From Croceibacterium_A sp044506565 (GTDB taxonomy: Bacteria; Pseudomonadota; Alphaproteobacteria; Sphingomonadales; Sphingomonadaceae), in assembly GCA_044506565.1 (NCBI GenBank), contig JBIQKN010000087.1, positions 1 to 10,111 on the forward strand: a DNA stretch of 10,111 nt, written 5' to 3'. Positions 1-7,105 of the stretch are shown here, piece after piece (the first letter of the stretch is position 1; every line of letters begins with the position of its first letter). A program made the translations under genes and the position numbers. The notes under the pieces were generated by a model. It was given only the letters and a program-made list of their open reading frames with translations, searched no databases and was not told the DNA's origin.

Positions 1-72
1 TGCCCCCACTCTCGTCATGTCACCGGTCCTAGGCCGCCCCGCCGCTGAGCGGAAGAGCGGGCCGGGCGCGAA

Positions 73-100
73 TTGACAGCTTCGCGCGAGCGCTTAAGTC
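73..100 (+). promoter_or_regulatory. possible promoter for the ankyrin gene
   Basis: A perfect -35 hexamer TTGACA lies at 73-78. About 16 bases further on is TAAGTC (95-100), a poor match to a -10 box. The ankyrin start codon is at 236, so the leader would be about 130 bases. The -35 is the only strong element, and there is no experimental or comparative support. The rest of 1-235 holds no gene I can support. It contains a short perfect hairpin, GGGAGC-TC-GCTCCC, at 142-155. Confidence 0.25.
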
Positions 101-235
101 TTGCCTCCAGAGCGCACTGGGGCGCCACCTGTCCGCGGCAAGGGAGCTCGCTCCCACCCACTCGACACCGGACGTACGCAACCTTCTTCCGGCCTGTCTC
201 GAGCGGACGCCAGGCGATCTCGGAAGGAAGGTCCC

Positions 236-1897
236 ATGCCCAGGACGCTCGGCCCGCGGGCCAATCTCGACAATCTCAGGAAAGACGCGAAGCGCTGGCT
301 CAAGGCGCTGCGCTCCGGCGATGCCGACGCCCGACAACGGCTGCGCGACGCCTGGCCCGGCGCGCCGTCCGAACCGGGCCTGCGCGACGTGCAGCAGGCG
401 CTCGCGCGCGAATACGGGTTCGGCGGCTGGGCGAAGCTCAAGGAGGCGCTCGAGGAACGCGTCCACGCCGCGATGGACGCCGACGCGCTCGTGGAGATCG
501 TGCTGCGCGGCGCGTGGGACGACGGCGACCGCGCCGCCGCTGCGCGGATCGCACAACGCCATCCGCAGCTCGCCCGCCACGGCCTGCACGCGGCCGTGGC
601 GTTCGGCGACCTCGACGAGGTCCGCCGCCGGCTGGCGGCCGATCCCACCTCGGCGACTTCGAAAGGCGGGCCGCACGGCTGGGAGCCGCTGCAGTACCTC
701 GCCTACAGCCGATTGCCGCTTCCGGCAGTCGAGGACAACGCGCTCGCGCTGGCGGACCTGCTGCTCGACCACGGGGCCGACCCCAACGCAGCGTTCGACG
801 ATGGCTGGGGCAACGCGTTCAAGGTGCTGACCGGAGTGATCGCGCTCGGCGAGGGTGTTCGGCCTCCCCACCCGCGCGACCGCGAGCTGGCCGCGTTGTT
901 GGTCGAGCGCGGCGCCGACCCGTTCGACATCCAGGCGCTCTATAACACCTCGATCGTCGGCGACGACACCTGCTGGCTCGAGTTCATGTGGTCGCATTCG
1001 GTGGCGCAAGGCAGCGAGCACCGCTGGCGGCAACTGGGAAAGGTCTCGCTCGGCGGCGCGGAGCGCAGCACGCTCGACTACCTGCTCGGCAACGCGGTCA
1101 ACCAGGACCACCTCGCCCGCGCCGAATGGCTGCTGGCGCACGGCGCCGACCCGAACGGGCGCAACGCCTACAGCCGGCAGCCGCACCACCACGTCGCCGA
1201 GCTGCACGGCTTCGCCGAGATGGCCGCGCTGCTGCGGCGGCACGGCGCCAGCGCTCCCGCGTTGTCGGGTGCACAGGCTTTCCAGGCCGCATGCCTGCGG
1301 ATGGACGAGGCCGAGGCGCGCCGGCTGGCCCGCTGGCGGCCGTGGTTCCTCCGGGACCCGAGCACGCTGCTCGCCGCGGCCGCGCAGAACCGGACCGACG
1401 TGCTGCGCCTGCTGCTCGGCCTCGGCATGCCGGTCGACCTCGCCGCGCGCAACGGCCAGCGCGCGCTGCACAGCGCTGCCGGGGCTGGCGCGCTCGAGGC
1501 GATCCGGCTGCTGATCGAGGCCGGCGCCGACATCGACCGGCGCGGCGGACCTTACAAGGCGACCCCGCTCGGCCACGGGGTGTTCTGGAAGAACCGCGCG
1601 GTGATCGAGCTGATCGCCCCGCTCAGCCGCGACCCGCACGACCTCGCCTGGGCCGGGTGGGCCGAACGCCTGCGCGCGGTGCTGGCGGAACACCCGGCGC
1701 TGGCGAACGCGCCGGGGCCGCGCGGCACGCCGCCGCTGTTCTCGCTGCCCGACGACGAGGACGCTGCGGCCGCGGTGGTCGAGGTGCTGCTCGCGGCCGG
1801 CGCCAACCGAACGGCGCGCAACGCCGAGGGCGAGACGCCAGCGCAAGTCGCGCGGAAGCGCGGGCTGGAGGACGCGGCGGACTTGCTCGAGGGGTGA
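236..1897 (+). CDS. ankyrin-repeat protein with N-terminal helical domain
   Basis: This is a probable cytoplasmic protein of 553 residues whose role is protein-protein contact; no enzymatic domain is visible. The reading frame is open back to 101. I choose ATG 236 because GGAAGGAAGG lies just upstream and because the typical N-terminal module of this family starts there. Residues about 10-73 run from NLRKDAKRWLKALRSGD to AREYGFGGWAKLKEAL, a short helical domain often seen before ankyrin repeats in bacterial proteins. Ankyrin signatures follow: LLLDHGADPN (about 175-185), LLVERGADPFD (about 221-231), WLLAHGADPNGRN (about 298-309), a well-formed repeat at about 392-437 ending LLIEAGADIDRRG, and a last one at 516-553 (LLAAGANRTARNAEGETP). 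Some intervening repeats are degenerate. There is no signal peptide or membrane segment. The stop codon lies 5 bases before repeat element A1. The partner is unknown, and nothing links the protein to the neighbouring catabolic genes. Confidence 0.88.
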   Translation: MPRTLGPRANLDNLRKDAKRWLKALRSGDADARQRLRDAWPGAPSEPGLRDVQQALAREYGFGGWAKLKEALEERVHAAMDADALVEIVLRGAWDDGDRAAAARIAQRHPQLARHGLHAAVAFGDLDEVRRRLAADPTSATSKGGPHGWEPLQYLAYSRLPLPAVEDNALALADLLLDHGADPNAAFDDGWGNAFKVLTGVIALGEGVRPPHPRDRELAALLVERGADPFDIQALYNTSIVGDDTCWLEFMWSHSVAQGSEHRWRQLGKVSLGGAERSTLDYLLGNAVNQDHLARAEWLLAHGADPNGRNAYSRQPHHHVAELHGFAEMAALLRRHGASAPALSGAQAFQAACLRMDEAEARRLARWRPWFLRDPSTLLAAAAQNRTDVLRLLLGLGMPVDLAARNGQRALHSAAGAGALEAIRLLIEAGADIDRRGGPYKATPLGHGVFWKNRAVIELIAPLSRDPHDLAWAGWAERLRAVLAEHPALANAPGPRGTPPLFSLPDDEDAAAAVVEVLLAAGANRTARNAEGETPAQVARKRGLEDAADLLEG

Positions 1898-1902
1898 AGG
1901 AG

Positions 1903-2080
1903 AAGGGGCCCTCATCCAATCCGACTAAGCCCCTTCGGGGCTAAGTCTTCGTATCCTTCTCCCGCCAGCGGGAGAAGGAAGAGACTGCGCTAGCGGCCAG
2001 CCTTCTTCTCCCACTGGTGGGAGAAGGATAGCGAAGCTTACCGCCAAAGGCGGTTAGCGAAGCTTGGATGAGGGCCCCTT
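1903..2080. repeat. multi-hairpin repeat element, copy A1
   Basis: This 178-bp element is bounded by perfect 17-bp terminal inverted repeats, AAGGGGCCCTCATCCAA at 1903-1919 and its reverse complement at 2064-2080. Inside, in order, are a hairpin at 1923-1947 (10 of 11 pairs, TTC loop), a hairpin at 1955-1978 (CCTTCTCCCGC stem, CA loop), a variable spacer, a hairpin at 2005-2026 (CTTCTCCCAC stem, TG loop) and a hairpin at 2036-2058 (ACCGCC/GGCGGT, AAA loop, plus GCT/AGC outside a T-T mismatch). The left arm at 1952-1963 can also pair with 2019-2030, so alternative nested folds are possible. It lies between two convergent genes, 5 bases after the ankyrin stop and 12 bases from the aldehyde dehydrogenase stop. 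Its architecture resembles intergenic mosaic repeats such as the RIME/ABC elements of Rhizobiales; that comparison is from memory. Confidence 0.95.
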
Positions 2081-2092
2081 TCCCCTCTCCCC

Positions 2093-3565
2093 TCACAACC
2101 GCGCCGGTGCCCCATCCAGCAGGATGGTCTTGGTCTCGAGGTACGGCCACAGCCCTTCCTCGCCGCCCTCGCGGCCCATGCCCGACTGTTTGAAGCCGCC
2201 GAACGGCATGCCGAACTCCATCCGCATGCCGTTCTGGCCCATCACCCCGGTGCGCACGCGGCGGCTGATGTCGTAGGCCGCCTGCGGGTCCGTGGTCAGC
2301 ACCGAGCCGTTGAGTCCGTAGTTCGACTCGTTGGCGAGGCGGATCGCGTCTTCCTCGTCCTCGGCGGGGATCAGGCACAGCACCGGCCCGAAGATCTCCT
2401 CCTGGGCGATGCGGCTGGCGTTGTCGACGTTGGCGAACAGCGTCGGCTCGATGAAGTAGCCCTTGTTGAGGTGCGCCGGGCGCTGGCCGCCGGTGACGAG
2501 GTCGGCGCCGGACTTGCGGCCCTCCTCGATGTACATCTCGACCCGCTCGAGCTGGCGCTTCATCGCCAGCGGGCCGAGCTGGGTCTCGGGATCCTCGCTG
2601 TTGCCGATCTTGATCCCCTTCATCACGCTGGCGATCGCCTCGGCCAGCTCGTCGTGGCGGTGCCTGGGGACGATCGCGCGGCTGAGCATGGCGCAGACCT
2701 GCCCGCTCATCACCGTGATCGTGTTGCCGAGAATGCCGGCGGCGGCCTCGATCGGGAAATCGTCGCGCACGATCGCCGCCGACTTGCCGCCGAGCTCCAT
2801 CGTGCAGCGGGTCATCTTGGCGCCGCAGATCGAGGCGATGTGCATGCCCGCGGCAGAGGAGCCGGTGAAGCTGACCTTGTCGATGTCGCGGCTGCGAATC
2901 AGGTAGTCGGAGGCCTCGCGGTCTGCCGGTACGAGATTGACCGCCCCCGGCGGCAGGCCGGCGGCCTCGGCCGCCTCGGCGATGATGTAGGCCTCGAGCG
3001 GCGTCTCCGGCGAAGGCTTCATCACGATCGGGCAGCCGGCGACGAGCGCGTAGAACACCTTGTTGGCCATGATCCCGAATGGCGCGTTCCACGGGGCGAT
3101 GCCGACGACGACGCCGACCGGCTCGCGGGCGATCACCGCGGTGTCGACGACCTGCCCCTTCTTCTGCTCGGTCCAGGCGAAGCTCTCGCCGAGCGCGGCG
3201 ATCCCGCGCAGCCCGGCGACGCTGCCGCCGTGCATGATCGGTGCGAAACTGGCGAGCCCGCCGACCTGCGCCACCCATGCCGCACAGAGCTCGGGCACCC
3301 GTGCTTCGAGGTTGTCGATCATCTTCATCAGCACCGCGCCGCGCTCGGCGGGCGGGGTCGTCGGCCAGGGGCCATGATCGAACGCCTGGCGCGCGGCCGC
3401 GACCGCGCGGTCCATGTCCTCGGGGCCGGCGGCGGCCGTGCGGGCGACGATTTCCTCGCTGTTCGGATTGACGATCTCGAGCTGCTCGCCGCTCGTCGGC
3501 GCGACCCATTCGCCGCCGATGAACAGCTTGTCGGGATGCTTGATGTTGACGCCTTCGGGGGTCAT
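2093..3565 (-). CDS. aldehyde dehydrogenase (NAD(P)-dependent, ALDH superfamily)
   Basis: This protein of 490 residues oxidises an aldehyde to the acid with NAD(P)+ in the cytoplasm. The length is normal for the family and all key residues are present: PWNAPFG with the oxyanion Asn160, KPSPETP with the cofactor-binding Lys183, the Rossmann FTGSSAAG (233-240), general-base Glu257 in MELGGKSA, nucleophile Cys291 in SGQVC, and EEIFGPV near the C-terminal third. ATG 3565 is preceded by AGGAG at a suitable distance. The gene follows the quinohaemoprotein alcohol dehydrogenase on the same strand, so it probably oxidises the aldehyde formed there, but about 215 bases with repeat A2 lie between them. 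Repeat A2 ends only about 31 bases before this start codon, so the gene either depends on read-through from upstream or has a promoter in or beside the repeat. An aromatic aldehyde such as a hydroxybenzaldehyde or coniferyl aldehyde is a plausible substrate by context only. Confidence 0.93.
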   Translation of the reverse strand: MTPEGVNIKHPDKLFIGGEWVAPTSGEQLEIVNPNSEEIVARTAAAGPEDMDRAVAAARQAFDHGPWPTTPPAERGAVLMKMIDNLEARVPELCAAWVAQVGGLASFAPIMHGGSVAGLRGIAALGESFAWTEQKKGQVVDTAVIAREPVGVVVGIAPWNAPFGIMANKVFYALVAGCPIVMKPSPETPLEAYIIAEAAEAAGLPPGAVNLVPADREASDYLIRSRDIDKVSFTGSSAAGMHIASICGAKMTRCTMELGGKSAAIVRDDFPIEAAAGILGNTITVMSGQVCAMLSRAIVPRHRHDELAEAIASVMKGIKIGNSEDPETQLGPLAMKRQLERVEMYIEEGRKSGADLVTGGQRPAHLNKGYFIEPTLFANVDNASRIAQEEIFGPVLCLIPAEDEEDAIRLANESNYGLNGSVLTTDPQAAYDISRRVRTGVMGQNGMRMEFGMPFGGFKQSGMGREGGEEGLWPYLETKTILLDGAPARL

Positions 3566-3595
3566 CGCGGGTCTCCTCGTTCGGGGCGAAGGCGG

Positions 3596-3772
3596 GGGCC
3601 CTCATCCAACTCCGACTAGGCCCCTGCGGGGCCAAGTCTCCGTATCCTTCTCCCGCCAGCGGGAGAAGAAGGGGCACGGCGCTTGCGGCCTGGCTCCTTC
3701 TCCCACTGGTGGGAGAAGGATAGCGAAGCTTGCTCGCGAAGCGAGCTAGCGTAGCTTGGATGAGGGCTCCTT
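3596..3772. repeat. multi-hairpin repeat element, copy A2
   Basis: This is the second copy of the same element, about 177 bp. The inner 12 bases of the terminal inverted repeats match perfectly (GCCCTCATCCAA at 3598-3609 against 3756-3767), while the outermost bases have diverged. It has the same order of hairpins as A1. The first hairpin (3614-3638) carries a G-C pair (3619/3633) where A1 and A3 have A-T, a compensatory change. The CTTCTCCC hairpins follow. The last hairpin (3728-3750) has GCTCGC/GCGAGC with loop GAA, unlike A1 and A3 in sequence but equally well paired. It lies inside the catabolic operon, 8 bases after the quinohaemoprotein stop and about 31 bases before the aldehyde dehydrogenase start, so it may act on mRNA processing or partial termination. 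No T-tract follows the hairpins on the minus strand. Confidence 0.93.
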
Positions 3773-3780
3773 CCTTCTCC

Positions 3781-6126
3781 TTAGTAACTCGACAATATCG
3801 TCAAACTGCGGCTGTCGAGCGGCTTGCCTTCGCGCTGGAACTGCAGCTCGCGGGCGCGGAGCTTGCGCTGCTCGTCGATCAGGAACGCGTGGATCGCCCG
3901 GAGCTGGTCGGGCCGAAGCAGGTCGTCGAAGCGCGGCATGCCGTTCGGCAGCAGCAGGCCTTCGAGCACGATCCGGTCGAACACTTCGTGCGTTCCCGGC
4001 TGCATCCGCCTGAGGTCGGGCAGCGGCGCGCGCGGCTGGTTCGAGTGGCAGATCGAGCAGGTCTCGGTGAACAGCGCCGAGCCCATCGCGATCGTTTCGG
4101 GCGTCACGCCCGGAAACTGCGCGGGGGGTTCGGGTGCCGGCTGCAGCGGCGGCAGGTCGGGCGGGATCGGCAACTCGCCGCCGCCGATCCTGAACACCAA
4201 CAGACGGTTGGCGTTGCCCTTCGCATAGGCCGCCGCATACGGCGGCACGAAGCCCCAGCCGCCCCCGCCCCAGCCGGTCTGCACCGCGACGTACTGCACG
4301 CCGTCGACCTTGTAGGTCATCGGTGCGGCGAGGATCGAGCTGCCGGTGTCGATCGACTTGAGCACTTCGCCGGTGTCGGCGTCGCGCACGATCAGCTTGC
4401 CCGCGAGCGTGCCGTGGATCACGAGCCCGCTCGCCGTGGCGAGCACGCCGCCGCGGTCCTGCCAGCCGTCGAACGGCGCGGCCCACTTCGTTTCGCCGGT
4501 CAGCGGGTCGATCGCGCGGATCTCGGAGCTGAACGGCTTGTCGAGCACCTGGCGCCACTGCGGCAGCGCCTTGACCGCCTCCTGCATCGGCGGCGGCAGC
4601 GTCCCCAAGGCCGCCTCGAGATCGGCGGTGAAGATCAGTGCCGCGGCCGGGTTCATCGCGCTCTTGCGGTGCGGCGGGCGCTCCTGCCCCGGCGGGATGA
4701 ACATCAGGTTGCCCATGTCGACCACCGCCGCGAAGTAGAGTTTGCGCATCGGGTCGTAGGCCGCCGGGTGCCAGTTGCGCGCCCCGGAGCTCGCCGGGAA
4801 GACGATCTTGGGCCCGGTCGAATAGTCGGAAGACTCGGGCGTCAGGATCGGCTTGCCGCTCTCGAGGTCCCAGCCGCTGGCCCAGCTCGTGCGCACCAGC
4901 GCGTTGGCCGCGAGCGGCTTGCCCGTTTCGCGGTCGACCACGAAGAAGAACCCGTTCTTCGGCGTGTGCAGGATCACCGGGCGCTTCGCCCCGCCGATCT
5001 CGAACTCGGTGAAGACCATCGGCTGGGTTGCCGTGAGGTCCCACGAATCCTGCGGCGTTTCCTGGAAGTGCCACTTCATCTCGCCCGTCTTGCGGTCGAG
5101 CGCGACGAGCGAGTTCAGGTAGAGGTTGTCGCCGCCCTCCGGCGAGCGCGTCCTGAGCGGATAGGGCCCGCCGTTACCGGTGCCGATGATCACCTGGTCG
5201 AACAGCGGATCGTACTGGATCGCGTCCCACACGGTGCCGCCGCCGCCGATGTCCCAGCGGCTTTCCGGGTCCCAGGTCTCGAGCGCCTTCTCCAGCGCCT
5301 CGCTCTCCTGAGGCCCCTCCTTCGGGTCATGCGGAACGGTCCAGAAGCGCCACTTCCGGTCGCCGCTGCGCACGTCGTAGGCGGTGACGTAGCCGCGCAC
5401 GTCATACTCGGCGCCGGCGTTGCCGATGATCACCAGGTTGCCGGCGATCTCGGGCGCGCCGGTGATCGTGTAGGCGCGCTTGCGGTCGGCGATCGTGTCG
5501 ACCCGCCACATCACCTTGCCGCTGATCCGGTCGAGCGCGTAGAGCCAGCCGTCGAGCGAGGCGACGAAGACCTTGCCGTCGGCCAGCGCGACCCCGCGAT
5601 TGGCCTGGTCGCAGCAGGCGGCTCGGTTGGCCTGCATGTCGACCTCGGGCTCGAAGCGCCACTTCTCCGCGCCGGTCGCGGCGTCGAGCGCGTAGACCCG
5701 GCCGAGGTTGCCCGAGGTGTACATCACCCCGTCGACCACCACCGGTGTCGCTTCCTGCACCCGCGCGGTGCCCAGGTCGTACTCCCAGGCGAGGCCGAGT
5801 TCGCCGACGTTGTCTTTCGTGATGTCGGTCAGCCGCGAGAAGTGACTGCCCGCCCAGTCGCCGCCCGGGTTGTCCCAGTTGTCGCCGGCACCGATCACCG
5901 AAGTGTCGACCTCGGGGGCATCGCTGCCCGAGGAGCACGCGGCGAGCGCGAACAGTGCGGCACCAGCCATAGCGCGCAACGAGAAGCCCTCCCCCTTGAG
6001 GGGGAGGGTTGGGTGGGGGTGCCCGACGCCGGCGCCGCCGCGCGGCGTTCGCCGCGCTCCCCCTCCCCCTACCCCCTCCCCGCCGGGGAGGGGGAGTCTG
6101 GTACGTAAACGGGCAAGCAGGCTCAT
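3781..6126 (-). CDS. PQQ-dependent quinohaemoprotein alcohol dehydrogenase, exported lipoprotein
   Basis: This is a type II quinohaemoprotein that oxidises an alcohol with PQQ and passes electrons to its own C-terminal haem c, acting outside the inner membrane. From ATG 6126 it has 781 residues. An eight-bladed PQQ propeller spans about 80-600, with the adjacent-cysteine pair Cys171-Cys172 (AACCDQ), GTGNGG with a calcium/PQQ-side Asn318, and TPQDSWD (358-363) carrying the catalytic Asp. The cytochrome c domain has CSICH (690-694) and a likely Met730 ligand in LLPNGMPRF. The lipobox ALAAC (Cys64) predicts a lipid anchor. ATG 6126 overlaps the stop of the upstream gene as ATGA, which argues for translational coupling. 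Residues about 9-48 of this reading, however, are encoded by a GC-rich hairpin repeat, leaving an odd split signal peptide. A TTG at 5979, 7 bases after a GGGGGAGGG run, could instead start a 732-residue form. The substrate is unknown; an aromatic or allylic alcohol fits the neighbours. Confidence 0.93.
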   Translation of the reverse strand: MSLLARLRTRLPLPGGEGVGGGGARRTPRGGAGVGHPHPTLPLKGEGFSLRAMAGAALFALAACSSGSDAPEVDTSVIGAGDNWDNPGGDWAGSHFSRLTDITKDNVGELGLAWEYDLGTARVQEATPVVVDGVMYTSGNLGRVYALDAATGAEKWRFEPEVDMQANRAACCDQANRGVALADGKVFVASLDGWLYALDRISGKVMWRVDTIADRKRAYTITGAPEIAGNLVIIGNAGAEYDVRGYVTAYDVRSGDRKWRFWTVPHDPKEGPQESEALEKALETWDPESRWDIGGGGTVWDAIQYDPLFDQVIIGTGNGGPYPLRTRSPEGGDNLYLNSLVALDRKTGEMKWHFQETPQDSWDLTATQPMVFTEFEIGGAKRPVILHTPKNGFFFVVDRETGKPLAANALVRTSWASGWDLESGKPILTPESSDYSTGPKIVFPASSGARNWHPAAYDPMRKLYFAAVVDMGNLMFIPPGQERPPHRKSAMNPAAALIFTADLEAALGTLPPPMQEAVKALPQWRQVLDKPFSSEIRAIDPLTGETKWAAPFDGWQDRGGVLATASGLVIHGTLAGKLIVRDADTGEVLKSIDTGSSILAAPMTYKVDGVQYVAVQTGWGGGGWGFVPPYAAAYAKGNANRLLVFRIGGGELPIPPDLPPLQPAPEPPAQFPGVTPETIAMGSALFTETCSICHSNQPRAPLPDLRRMQPGTHEVFDRIVLEGLLLPNGMPRFDDLLRPDQLRAIHAFLIDEQRKLRARELQFQREGKPLDSRSLTILSSY
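5987..6096. repeat. GC-rich double-hairpin repeat (type B) inside the quinohaemoprotein N-terminus
   Basis: This segment of about 110 bp has a hairpin at each end. At 5987-6008 a 10-bp perfect stem, CCCTCCCCCT/AGGGGGAGGG, has only TG between the arms. At 6072-6094 a 10-bp perfect stem, CCCCCTCCCC/GGGGAGGGGG, has loop GCC. The middle (about 6021-6058) is a GC-only tract with further self-complementarity. Read on the minus strand in the gene's frame it encodes a glycine/proline/arginine-rich peptide with LPLPGGEGVG at one end and PTLPLKGEG at the other. From memory this is the kind of peptide obtained when widespread intergenic repeats of alpha- and gammaproteobacteria are translated. It is unrelated in sequence to the type A elements. 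The exact insertion limits cannot be set without an element-free homologue. Confidence 0.85.
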
Positions 6127-7037
6127 GCGGGCCAGAGGTGCCGGTACTGTTCGAGGACCGAGCGCAGCGTGCGCGGCTTGCGGCCCGTGATCCGCTCGAC
6201 GTCATCGGACTCGATGTCCATGAACCCTTCGCGGATCGACTGGCCGAACGTGACCATGCCCTCGCTGGCCCACGGGATCGGCCCGTCGGGGACCACGTCC
6301 GACGCCTTGCGCGCGACGCCGAGCGAATCGAAGTAGGCGAACATGCCCTCGTCGTCGACGAGCTCGACCTCGATCGGCTTCCCCGCCATCTGGGCAATCA
6401 GCGCCATCGCGTCGGGCAGCGTCCACAGCTCGGGCCCGGTCACGTCGTAGGCCTTGTTGGCGTGCCCTTCCTGCGTCAGCACGCCGACCGCGGTCGCCAC
6501 GCAGTCGTCGCGGCTGACGATCGGCACGCGGCCCGGCCCGGCGTTCTCGGGCTTGTGCCCGGCCTGCAGCGCCGGGATCGCCATCGCGGTCGCCACCGCC
6601 TCGGCATAGAGGCTGTTGCGCAGGTGCGTCCACGCGAGGCCCGAGGCCTCGATCATGCGCTCGGTGGCAATGTGGTCGAACCCTTCGACAGAGGGGTTGT
6701 TCGGGGTCCGGACGCCGAGCAGCGAGGTGTAGACCACGTGGCTCACGCCCTGCGCCTTCGCCGCCTCGACCGCCGCGGTGTGCTGCTCGACGCGGCTGCC
6801 GACGCGCACGGTCGAGATCAGCAGCATTGTCTCGCCGCCTTCCATCGCCTGTCCCAGCGAGGCGGGGTCGTCGAAGTCGGCGTAGCGCACGCTCGCGCCC
6901 TTCTCCGCGAGGTCGGCGAGCTTGTCCGGCGTGCGGCTCAGCAGCACGAGGTCTTCCGCCGGCGCGCGTTCGAGCAGTTGCCGGGCCGCCGCGTTGCCGA
7001 ACTGGCCCGAGGCGCCGGTGACGATGATCTTGCCCAA
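6123..7037 (-). CDS. NmrA/QorB-like NAD(P)-binding oxidoreductase (atypical SDR)
   Basis: This cytoplasmic protein of 304 residues has a Rossmann fold and resembles the NAD(P)H:quinone oxidoreductase 2 (QorB)/NmrA group of atypical short-chain dehydrogenases. The N-terminal nucleotide site reads TGASGQFG (residues 7-14, the GxxGxxG form), followed by an LLSRTPDKL loop that would contact the adenosine phosphate. YTSLLG and the HxxTE-type stretch HIATERMIEASGLAWTHLR are typical of QorB relatives. The start is TTG at 7037, with GGGAGAG about 6 bases upstream; there is no in-frame ATG nearby that would keep the Rossmann strand intact. The stop (6123-6125) overlaps the ATG of the quinohaemoprotein gene. 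As the first gene of the operon it could reduce a quinone formed from a phenolic substrate or act as an NADP sensor; the sequence does not decide between these. Confidence 0.88.
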   Translation of the reverse strand: MGKIIVTGASGQFGNAAARQLLERAPAEDLVLLSRTPDKLADLAEKGASVRYADFDDPASLGQAMEGGETMLLISTVRVGSRVEQHTAAVEAAKAQGVSHVVYTSLLGVRTPNNPSVEGFDHIATERMIEASGLAWTHLRNSLYAEAVATAMAIPALQAGHKPENAGPGRVPIVSRDDCVATAVGVLTQEGHANKAYDVTGPELWTLPDAMALIAQMAGKPIEVELVDDEGMFAYFDSLGVARKASDVVPDGPIPWASEGMVTFGQSIREGFMDIESDDVERITGRKPRTLRSVLEQYRHLWPA

Positions 7038-7061
7038 GGGTCTCTCCCGTTCTTGGCGGCA

Positions 7062-7089
7062 ATCATAACGAGTGTTACGGTCGTGGCAA
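7062..7089 (-). promoter_or_regulatory. sigma-70-like promoter for the qorB-like/PQQ operon
   Basis: On the minus strand TTGCCA (7089-7084, 5 of 6 matches to TTGACA) and TATGAT (7067-7062, 5 of 6 matches to TATAAT) are separated by 16 bases. A start site near 7055 would leave a leader of about 18 bases before TTG 7037. The spacing and match are good for such a GC-rich region. No equally good promoter is visible for the divergent + strand gene, although TTGGCG at 7053-7058 might serve as a -35. Confidence 0.6.
7066..7077. promoter_or_regulatory. candidate operator TAAC-N4-GTTA
   Basis: TAACGAGTGTTA is a dyad (TAAC/GTTA arms around GAGT) located between the -10 and -35 of the minus-strand promoter and near the middle of the divergent region. 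Binding by a dimeric repressor, for example of the TetR or MarR type, would block transcription in the minus direction. No regulator gene lies in the window. The arms are only 4 bases, so chance is a real alternative. Confidence 0.35.
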
Positions 7090-7105
7090 CAAGACGGGAG
7101 AGACC

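Larger units (their letters stand above)
7039..7105. promoter_or_regulatory. 12-bp inverted repeat spanning the divergent promoter region
   Basis: GGTCTCTCCCGT (7039-7050) and ACGGGAGAGACC (7094-7105) are perfect inverted repeats, each ending within a base or two of a divergent start codon (TTG 7037 and ATG 7106). With one bulged base the pairing extends through CTTG (7052-7055) and CAAG (7090-7093). Both arms contain the ribosome-binding site of their gene. In each mRNA only the proximal arm would be present, so RNA pairing across the repeat is not expected if transcription starts inside it. The symmetry could reflect a duplicated start region or a DNA-binding site. Confidence 0.8.

Noticed and set aside
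29..1915. A 628-codon open frame on the minus strand opposite the ankyrin gene
   Set aside because: Its product is arginine/valine-rich with no domain, as expected for the antisense of a GC-rich gene. The + strand frame has clear ankyrin repeats and a ribosome-binding site.
1923..2058. Classical rho-independent terminators in the type A elements
   Set aside because: The hairpins are strong but no T-tract follows any of them on either strand, so I describe them as structured repeats that might end transcripts and not as annotated terminators.
1941..3677. A 578-codon open frame overlapping the aldehyde dehydrogenase in another minus-strand frame
   Set aside because: It runs through two repeats and is highly arginine-rich, while the 490-residue frame has every ALDH catalytic motif.
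3730..6108. A 792-codon open frame on the + strand opposite the PQQ gene
   Set aside because: It starts in repeat A2, has low-complexity arginine/histidine/valine composition and no motif. The minus-strand frame has the full PQQ and haem motifs.
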